This document shows, piece after piece, positions 33,460-38,934 of a DNA stretch of 38,934 nucleotides. Position numbers and translations under genes: made by a program. Each line of letters starts with the position of its first letter. Position 1 is the first letter of the stretch. The DNA comes from Candidatus Rokuibacteriota bacterium (lineage in GTDB: Bacteria; Methylomirabilota; Methylomirabilia; Rokubacteriales; CSP1-6). The notes below the pieces were generated by a model that made no database searches, was not told the origin of the DNA, and saw only the letters and a program-made list of their open reading frames with translations. The stretch is taken from NCBI GenBank assembly GCA_016184365.1, contig JACPCW010000103.1, positions 1 to 38,934 of the forward strand. Direction: 5' to 3'.

Positions 33460-34371
33460 TTACATCAACTCGTTGATGAGCGCCTGCGCGACGTCCGGAG
33501 CGACGCCCAGTGGGCGATGCGCCAGCGGGCCGCCGTTGAGGACCGGTTCCAGCTGGTCCAGCGCCGGCAGGTCCTGGCGCCTCCAGAAGAGGCCGATCGG
33601 GATCACCTCGCCCCACGCCGAGCCCTGTGCCATGGCGGCGTGGAAGTCGGTCGGGTCATGGCCCAGCTCTTCCAGCTTGCGGGTCCGCTGCTTGAAGAAC
33701 TCGTGCGAGTTGTCGTGGTTGTACGTCACGCAGGGGCTGAAGGTGTCGATCAGAGCGAAGCCCTTGTGCGAGAGGCCCCCTTTGATCAGCTCGACCAGGT
33801 GCTTCTGCTGACCCGTGAATCCCCGGGCGACGTACGTCGCCCCGGCCGCGATGGCCAGGGGGATCGGGTTGATGGGGTTCTCGACGCTGCCGAAGGGCGT
33901 GCTCTTGGTGTTCATGCCCTTGATGCTGGTGGGCGAGAGCTGCCCCGTGGTCAGGCCATAGACCTGGTTGTTCATGACGATGTAGGTCAGGTCGACGTTA
34001 CGGCGCATCGAGTGGACGAAGTGATTGCCGCCGATGCCGTAGCCGTCACCGTCACCGCCCGTGACGACGATCTTCAGGCGGTGATTGGCCAGCTGGGCTC
34101 CCGTGGCCACGGCGAGCGCCCGCCCGTGCAACGTGTGCATGCCGTACGTATTGATGTAGCCGGGCAGGTTCGACGAGCAGCCGATGCCGCTGATCGTCAT
34201 GACCTCGTAGGGCTGCAGCCCCAGCTCGACGATCGCCTGTTTCAGGGCGGCGAGCACGCCGAAGTCGCCGCACCCCGGGCACCAGTCGGGATCCGCCCTG
34301 CCCTTCAAGTCCTTGATCGTCGGCTTGGCGCGTTCGGTGTTCGCTCCGGCCTGATCAACCGTCGTGGCCAT
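33460..34371 (-). CDS. korB: 2-Oxoacid:ferredoxin oxidoreductase beta subunit
   Basis: ThDP- and [4Fe-4S]-binding beta chain, 303 aa, of a CoA-acylating 2-oxoacid (probably 2-oxoglutarate) oxidoreductase. Cluster cysteines: C31, C34 (DWCPGCG), C65 (GIGCSSN) and C214 (FSPCVTYN). The ThDP motif GGDGDGYGIGG (105-115) is complete. The start ATG 34371 has a strong SD AAGGAG; an ATG 15 nt upstream has none. A gap of 126 nt separates it from korA with nothing recognisable inside. No ferredoxin-like delta subunit is encoded here, as expected for the two-subunit Kor type. Confidence 0.93.
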   Translation of the reverse strand: MATTVDQAGANTERAKPTIKDLKGRADPDWCPGCGDFGVLAALKQAIVELGLQPYEVMTISGIGCSSNLPGYINTYGMHTLHGRALAVATGAQLANHRLKIVVTGGDGDGYGIGGNHFVHSMRRNVDLTYIVMNNQVYGLTTGQLSPTSIKGMNTKSTPFGSVENPINPIPLAIAAGATYVARGFTGQQKHLVELIKGGLSHKGFALIDTFSPCVTYNHDNSHEFFKQRTRKLEELGHDPTDFHAAMAQGSAWGEVIPIGLFWRRQDLPALDQLEPVLNGGPLAHRPLGVAPDVAQALINELM

Positions 34372-34497
34372 CGTGATCTCCTTCATAGACTTGCCTCGCA
34401 CACGCTCCGCTCTCGCGGCTCTTGATCGTAGTGTCGGCTCGGCCGTCGACCGGCCTCACCTCCCGATGCCACGCCGTGCTGCGGCTTCGCCAACCAC

Positions 34498-36285
34498 TCA
34501 CACCCGGATCTCGTGCACGGGCACGTACTGCTTGACCGCGCCGGACAGGATGGCTTGCACACCGTCGACGATGTGGTGCGGCATGAACGGCTCGCCGTCG
34601 TACTTGCGGATGTGACCGTCGGCCGCGAGGCCGGTCTCCGCTCGCAGGTAGCGCGCGAACTGGCCGCTGTAGTTGTTCTCGACGATGATCCATTTCGGGG
34701 CGGCCGACAGGATCGACGCGATCGCGTCGGCGTGCAGCGGGACCAGCCACTTGATCTGGAGATTGTTGGCCACCACGCCGGCGCCGGCGAGCTGCTGGAT
34801 GGCCTCGCGAATCACGCCTTCCGTCGATCCCCACCCGACCAGCGTGACGCCCGCGTCCGCGGCCCCGTGGACGACGGGAGCGTCGAGGAGCGGCAGGATG
34901 CCGTCCATCTTGCGCATCCGCTTCTCGTGGATGGCCCGGCGCTTGACGGGGTCCGTGAACTCGTCGCTGATCAGCACGCCGTCCTCGTCGTGTTCATCGG
35001 TGGCGACGACGTGCATGTGTCCGGGAGTCCCCGGCAGCGCCCGCGGCGAGATGCCACTCTCGGTGATGCGGTAGCGCTGGAAGCCGCCGTTCACCGCCGG
35101 GAGGTCACCGTTCAGGCCGATCACGTCGCCGCGCTCGATGGGCACGTTGAAGTCCAGCTCCGCGGGGTCGATGCTCGACCGGCCCTCGGACAGGAGCAGA
35201 TCGGACAGGATGATGCCCGGGCACTGGAACTTGTCGACGAGGTTGAAGAGCCGCGGGACGATCTTGAAGCAATCGGCCATGTTCGTCGGCGCGACGATGA
35301 TGCGCGGGTAGTCGCCCTGCCCCGCGCCCAGCACCTGCCAGAGATCGCCCTGTTCGGTCTTGGTGGGCACGCCGGTCGCCGGCCCCGCCCGCTGGACGTT
35401 GATGCAGACGACGGGGATCTCCATCATGGCCGCCGCGCCGAGGGCTTCGGTCATCAGGGCAAAGCCGCCTCCGGACGTCGCGCACATCGCGCGGCAACCC
35501 GCGTGCGCCGCGCCGATCGCCATGTTGATGACGCCGATCTCGTCCTCGACCTGTCGCACCATGATGTCGAGCTGACGCGCGTGCCGCGCCATCCAGTGCA
35601 GCACGCCGGACGCCGGGCTCATGGGATAGGCGCAGTAGAAGCGCACCCCGGCGGCGGCGCCGCCCATCGCGAGCGCCTGGTTGCCCTCGAAGAAGGCCAG
35701 CCGCTTGCCCGTGTCGGGCAGTGAGAACGGGAACGCCGTGAAATGCGTCTCGGCGTAGTCGTAGCCCGCTCGAGCCACGCCCACGTTCTCGGCGACGGCG
35801 GCGGCGCCTTTCCGCTTGAACTGGAGCGTCAGGATCTCCTGGAGGATCGCGAAATCCACCTTGATCAGGCGGAGGATCGCGGCCAGGGCGATGGTGTTCT
35901 GGACGAGATCCCCCTTGATCCCGGGCGCCAGCGCCTTGACGGAGAACGGGCAGAGCTGCACGCCGTCGGCCACGGCGCCGGGCGTGATCGTGTCGCTGTT
36001 GAACAGCACGGTCGAGCCGGCGCGCATCAGCTTCAGGTGACGATTCATCGAATCCTGGTTCAGCGGCATGAGCACGTCGAGCGTGTCGCCGTGACTCAGG
36101 ACCGGCTCGTCACTCGTGCGGAGGGTCAGGAAGATGTGACCGCCGCGAATGATGGACTGGTAGGCGTTGTAGGCGTTCACGTGCAGTCCGCGGCGCACGA
36201 AGATCCGGGCCAGGATGTCGCCCGGCGTGGCGATGCCCTGGCCGGCCGCGCCCCCGATGCCGATGGCGAGATCGATGCTCTTCAC
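34498..36285 (-). CDS. korA: 2-Oxoacid:ferredoxin oxidoreductase fused gamma-alpha subunit
   Basis: Large chain of 595 aa. The N-terminal 190 residues form the gamma domain (GIGGAAGQGIATPGDILA; YQSIIRGGH) and the rest the alpha domain (FYCAYPMSPASGVLHWMA, GCRAMCATSGGGFALMTEALG). This arrangement matches KorA of oxygen-tolerant enzymes such as those of actinobacteria and Hydrogenobacter. The start is GTG 36285 with SD AGGAGAGG about 8 nt ahead. It begins 36 nt after nuoK and is probably in the same transcript. Pyruvate versus 2-oxoglutarate specificity cannot be read from sequence alone. Confidence 0.93.
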   Translation of the reverse strand: MKSIDLAIGIGGAAGQGIATPGDILARIFVRRGLHVNAYNAYQSIIRGGHIFLTLRTSDEPVLSHGDTLDVLMPLNQDSMNRHLKLMRAGSTVLFNSDTITPGAVADGVQLCPFSVKALAPGIKGDLVQNTIALAAILRLIKVDFAILQEILTLQFKRKGAAAVAENVGVARAGYDYAETHFTAFPFSLPDTGKRLAFFEGNQALAMGGAAAGVRFYCAYPMSPASGVLHWMARHARQLDIMVRQVEDEIGVINMAIGAAHAGCRAMCATSGGGFALMTEALGAAAMMEIPVVCINVQRAGPATGVPTKTEQGDLWQVLGAGQGDYPRIIVAPTNMADCFKIVPRLFNLVDKFQCPGIILSDLLLSEGRSSIDPAELDFNVPIERGDVIGLNGDLPAVNGGFQRYRITESGISPRALPGTPGHMHVVATDEHDEDGVLISDEFTDPVKRRAIHEKRMRKMDGILPLLDAPVVHGAADAGVTLVGWGSTEGVIREAIQQLAGAGVVANNLQIKWLVPLHADAIASILSAAPKWIIVENNYSGQFARYLRAETGLAADGHIRKYDGEPFMPHHIVDGVQAILSGAVKQYVPVHEIRV

Positions 36286-36321
36286 GGTGTTTTCCTCTCC
36301 TATCCGCGCGCTGTCCCGACC

Positions 36322-36627
36322 CTACCACCGCATCAGGCTGAGGTCGTCGACCGACAGCCGGCGGCGGAGGCGGAAAATCGTCACGATGATGGCGAGGCCG
36401 ACGGCCACCTCGGCCGCGGCGACCGCCATCACGAAGAACACGAGCGTCTGCCCTTCGGCGTTGCCGAAGCGGTGGCCGAACGCCACGAGCGCGAGGTTCG
36501 ACGCGTTCAGCATGAGCTCGACCGACATGAAGATGACGAGCGGATTCCGGCGCAGGATGACGCCGACCACGCCGAGCGTGAACAGGACGGCGGAGAGCGC
36601 GACGTACCAGGATTCGTCGACGTTCAT
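36322..36627 (-). CDS. nuoK: NADH-quinone oxidoreductase subunit K
   Basis: Membrane-arm subunit of respiratory complex I, 101 aa, three membrane helices. The two conserved proton-path acids are present: E37 in MSVELMLN and E73 in [12 protein letters not shown] tandem 10-bp duplication upstream (GCGGAGCGTA twice on the minus strand) contains both the nuoJ stop and the GGAG used as SD. The expected nuoL, nuoM and nuoN do not follow; korA does. Confidence 0.96.
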   Translation of the reverse strand: MNVDESWYVALSAVLFTLGVVGVILRRNPLVIFMSVELMLNASNLALVAFGHRFGNAEGQTLVFFVMAVAAAEVAVGLAIIVTIFRLRRRLSVDDLSLMRW

Positions 36628-36637
36628 CTACGCTCCG

Positions 36638-37135
36638 CTACGCTCCGCGCCGCGAGAGCAACATCACCCCGACCATCGCCGCCAGCAGGAGGACGCTCGT
36701 GAGCTCGAAGGGGAACAGGTAATCGGTGAACAGCAGACGTCCGATCGCCTCGACCGACCCGGCGGGCCGCGCGCCCGCCGCCGGCGCGGCGGAGTTGCGC
36801 ACGACGCTGACGATCACGATGAGCTGGAGGAAGAGCACCGCACCGGCCGGCAGCGCGATGAGCCGCCAGCGGCGTCGCGGATCCGGTCCCGTTTCTTCCT
36901 TGCCCGGAATCAGCACCATGATCGCGAAGACGAACAGCACCATGATGGCGCCGGCGTAGACGATGACCTGCGCCGCGGCGAGGAATTCCGCGCCGAGCGT
37001 GAGGTACAGCACGGCGACGCAGCCGAGGTTGACGACGAGGAAGAGCGCGCCGTGAATCGGGTTCCTCTTCACCACGAGCCCGACGGCCGACGCGACCGCC
37101 AGGGCCGCGACGATGACGAAGGTGACCTGCGCCAT
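36638..37135 (-). CDS. nuoJ: NADH-quinone oxidoreductase subunit J
   Basis: Membrane-arm subunit of complex I, 165 aa with five predicted membrane helices. The conserved pattern is LGAEFLAAAQVIVYAGAIMVLFVFAIMVL, a helix with a pi-bulge important for coupling. A Pro/Arg-rich loop (EETGPDPRRRW) follows it. The ATG shares a base with the nuoI stop (TGATG). Length is typical. Confidence 0.95.
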   Translation of the reverse strand: MAQVTFVIVAALAVASAVGLVVKRNPIHGALFLVVNLGCVAVLYLTLGAEFLAAAQVIVYAGAIMVLFVFAIMVLIPGKEETGPDPRRRWRLIALPAGAVLFLQLIVIVSVVRNSAAPAAGARPAGSVEAIGRLLFTDYLFPFELTSVLLLAAMVGVMLLSRRGA

Positions 37136-37683
37136 CAGGCGTCGACCGTGCGGTTCGCCGGGATCGGGACCGGCGAGCCGGGCTTGCCGTCGGGGCCGGC
37201 CGGCTCCAGCGCGAGCAGCGCCTCCTTCGTGTAGACCATGCCGCCGCGGCTGAAGGAGCTGAACTCGAGGATGCCGGTGTCCATCCGGATCGCGTCCTCC
37301 GGGCAGGCTTCGACGCAGTACCCGCAGAACACGCACTTCCCGAGGTCGATGTCGAAGCGCTCCGCCACTTTTTCGATCTCGGGATTGGGATGCTCGGCGG
37401 CGACGATGTAGATGCAGTGCGCCGGACACACCGTCTCGCACATCATGCAGGCCACGCAGCGGGGCGAGCCGTCCTCGCGGCGCACGAGCCGATGCAGCGT
37501 GCGGAGCCGCGGCGAGTACGGGCGGCGCTCCTCCGGATACTGGATCGTGACCGCGCCGCGCGCGCCCCCCTTCCGCCCGAGCGAGTGCGCCACGTGCCGG
37601 CCCATGTTCTCGAAGAAGTGCCGCGCCGTCAGGCCGAGGCCCGACAGGACTTCGAGCAGATAGAACCGCTGGCGGAGCTTCAT
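37135..37683 (-). CDS. nuoI: NADH-quinone oxidoreductase subunit I
   Basis: Peripheral-arm subunit, 182 aa, holding the N6a and N6b [4Fe-4S] clusters: C76/C79/C82/C86 and C117/C120/C123/C127 in two ferredoxin motifs. An amphipathic N-terminal helix (RFYLLEVLSGLGLTARHFFENM) binds it to the membrane arm. It overlaps nuoH by 4 nt (ATGA) and nuoJ by 1 nt. Electrons from NADH or ferredoxin pass through these clusters towards quinone. Confidence 0.96.
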   Translation of the reverse strand: MKLRQRFYLLEVLSGLGLTARHFFENMGRHVAHSLGRKGGARGAVTIQYPEERRPYSPRLRTLHRLVRREDGSPRCVACMMCETVCPAHCIYIVAAEHPNPEIEKVAERFDIDLGKCVFCGYCVEACPEDAIRMDTGILEFSSFSRGGMVYTKEALLALEPAGPDGKPGSPVPIPANRTVDA

Positions 37684-38771
37684 CGGCTGACGACCAGCAG
37701 CCATAGCCCGGTCACCACGATGTTGAGGATCGACAGCGGAAAGAGTCCGAGCCAGCCGAGGCGCATCGCCTGATCGTACCGGAAGCGCGGCAGCGTCCAC
37801 CGGATGAGCATCAGGACGAAGATCATCACGCTGACCTTCGCGAGGAACGCGCCGACCTGCATGAGCACCACGAGCGCGTACGGCAGCGCGATCGCCGCAC
37901 CCCACGGAAAACGGAAGCCCTCGGCGTCGAGGTAGGGCACCTGCCAGCCGCCGAGGAAGAGCGCCGTCGTCATGCCGGCGATCACCACGGTCTCGAGCAT
38001 GTCGGTCATCAGGAACATGCCGAACTTCATGCCGCTGTACTCGACGTTGTAGCCGATGATCTCGGATTCACCCTCGGGCGTGTCGAACGGGATGCGCTTG
38101 GTCGCCGCGATGCCGGCCGTGACGAAGAGCACGAAGCCGAGCGGCTGCGTCAGGATGCCCCACATCGGGATCCATCCGAACAGCAGGTCGCCCTGCCGGA
38201 CCGCGATGTCCATCATGTTCAGCGAGCCGTACGTCATGATGACGCCGATGACCGAGGCGCCGATGGCGATCTCGGCCGAGATCATCAGCGCCGCGGCGCG
38301 CTGGGCGCCGAGGAGCGCGAAGTTGTTGCCCGACGACCAGCCGGCCATCATGACGCCGTACACGCCGAGCGAGAGCATCGCGAACACGTAGAGGATGCCG
38401 ACGTTCAGGGTGACGGCCTGGAGCGGGATCTGCCGGCCGTCGACCTCGATCACGGGACCGAACGGGATCGACGCGAACGCCACGATCGCGAAGAAGACGG
38501 ACACGAACGGGGCGAGCGTGAACAGGAACCGGTCGGCGCGCGCCGGCCGGAAGTCCTCCTTCGCGAGCATCTTGAGCGCGTCCGCGATCGGATGGAACAG
38601 GCCGAGGACGGTGAAGCCGAAGATGGATGCGCGATTCGCCCCGATACGGTCCTGCATGATCGCCGACTGCTTCCGCTCGACCCAGCCGAGGAGCGCGCTC
38701 GCGTTCAGGACGAACATCATCACGAACATGACGCGTCCGAACGCGATGCCCAGGTCCGCGAGCAGGCTCAT
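37680..38771 (-). CDS. nuoH: NADH-quinone oxidoreductase subunit H
   Basis: Membrane subunit forming the quinone-binding site at the arm junction, 363 aa, eight predicted helices. Diagnostic: ALLGWVERKQSAIMQDRIGANR, LFHPIADALKMLAKEDFRP, and PFDTPEGESEIIGYNVEYSGM, whose acidic loop takes part in proton transfer. I start at ATG 38771 (MSLLADLG). The frame stays open upstream through a tandem repeat, giving 37 extra residues of repeat-encoded sequence that I do not include. A clear SD is missing (AGAACGA only). nuoG presumably lies beyond the right edge. Confidence 0.95.
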   Translation of the reverse strand: MSLLADLGIAFGRVMFVMMFVLNASALLGWVERKQSAIMQDRIGANRASIFGFTVLGLFHPIADALKMLAKEDFRPARADRFLFTLAPFVSVFFAIVAFASIPFGPVIEVDGRQIPLQAVTLNVGILYVFAMLSLGVYGVMMAGWSSGNNFALLGAQRAAALMISAEIAIGASVIGVIMTYGSLNMMDIAVRQGDLLFGWIPMWGILTQPLGFVLFVTAGIAATKRIPFDTPEGESEIIGYNVEYSGMKFGMFLMTDMLETVVIAGMTTALFLGGWQVPYLDAEGFRFPWGAAIALPYALVVLMQVGAFLAKVSVMIFVLMLIRWTLPRFRYDQAMRLGWLGLFPLSILNIVVTGLWLLVVSR

Positions 38772-38783
38772 TGATCGTTCTGG

Positions 38784-38934
38784 GGGCCCCGACATGGCCC
38801 CCAGCCCCCCAACGCTCGGAACCGGCCCGGCGCAGCCGTGCCGGCCCTCGATCTCACGCGACGTGCCCGAGGGCCCCGACATGGCCCCCAGCCCCCCAAC
38901 GCTCGGAACCGGCCCGGCGCAGCCGTGCCGGCCC
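38784..38934. repeat. Tandem 87-bp repeat upstream of nuoH
   Basis: A 64-bp block at 38784-38847 is repeated exactly at 38871-38934, period 87 bp, and the window ends precisely at the end of the second block, so the array may continue. Each block has palindromic parts (GGGGGCC..., and a GCCGGCACGG/GCGCCGGGC stem-like portion). The period is a multiple of three and the nuoH frame has no stop across it. The style (GC-rich stem, then CGAGCG-TGGGGGG) resembles the repeats at 8401 and 28454. Confidence 0.85.

Noticed and set aside
33430..33460. Terminator after korB
   Set aside because: A short GGCGG/CCGCC stem exists but is weak and has no T tract; I do not call it.
36628..36648. 10-bp tandem duplication between nuoJ and nuoK as a regulatory repeat
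   Set aside because: It is two copies only, and its effect (a stop codon and an SD) is already explained; noted in the nuoK entry.

Overview
The window looks like a high-GC bacterial chromosome. My best guess is an uncultured Acidobacteriota of the Vicinamibacteria type. The basis is the GC-rich codon use, the Gram-negative envelope genes (outer-membrane barrel, lipoproteins), the mixture of PDH, ferredoxin-dependent oxidoreductase and complex I genes, and a DUF222/HNH-type relic. That taxon is an inference; no rRNA gene lies inside the window to settle it. Almost every gene is on the minus strand and packed with 1-4 nt stop/start overlaps.

Layout, left to right. (1) 1-200: promoter and leader of an rRNA operon that runs off the left edge on the minus strand. 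(2) 229-3831: divergent tyrS and a class A penicillin-binding protein. (3) 3767-13138: an eight-gene minus-strand operon, in transcription order hisS-aspS-phoH-ybeY-era-recO-glyQ-glyS: three aminoacyl-tRNA synthetases plus the classic ribosome-maturation/repair cluster. (4) 13254-21056: envelope genes (a FlgT-like/FG-GAP secreted protein, a beta-barrel, a TPR lipoprotein), fmdB, a SAM hydrolase (DUF62), a polyprenyl diphosphate synthase and two more FlgT-like secreted proteins, one frameshifted. (5) 21057-21299: a near-palindromic, MITE-like element. (6) 21296-24447: a propionyl-CoA carboxylase beta / methylmalonyl-CoA mutase large-subunit pair, facing a DUF948-YtxH pair across a symmetric divergent promoter. 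(7) 25225-26090: a decayed region with a truncated DUF4337-like gene, paired hairpin repeats and a deleted DUF222/HNH gene. (8) 26127-28395: a small Cys/His protein, a secreted protein and an unusual acyl-CoA dehydrogenase relative. (9) 28583-33349: a complete PDH operon (pdhA-pdhB-pdhC-lpd). (10) 33460-38771: nuoH-I-J-K followed directly by korA-korB, a 2-oxoacid:ferredoxin oxidoreductase.

Themes. Central carbon oxidation (PDH, KorAB, propionate to succinyl-CoA) is next to the proton-pumping arm of complex I. Several genes have a -10 box only 5-8 nt before the start codon, which points to leaderless mRNAs. Three separate genes share a FlgT-C-like domain built around an HPxTGxxLG motif; this looks like a little-described envelope protein family. 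Related GC-rich palindromic repeats occur in two gene junctions, and a tandem repeat of similar style lies upstream of nuoH. One of them is translated into a C-terminal extension of YbeY.
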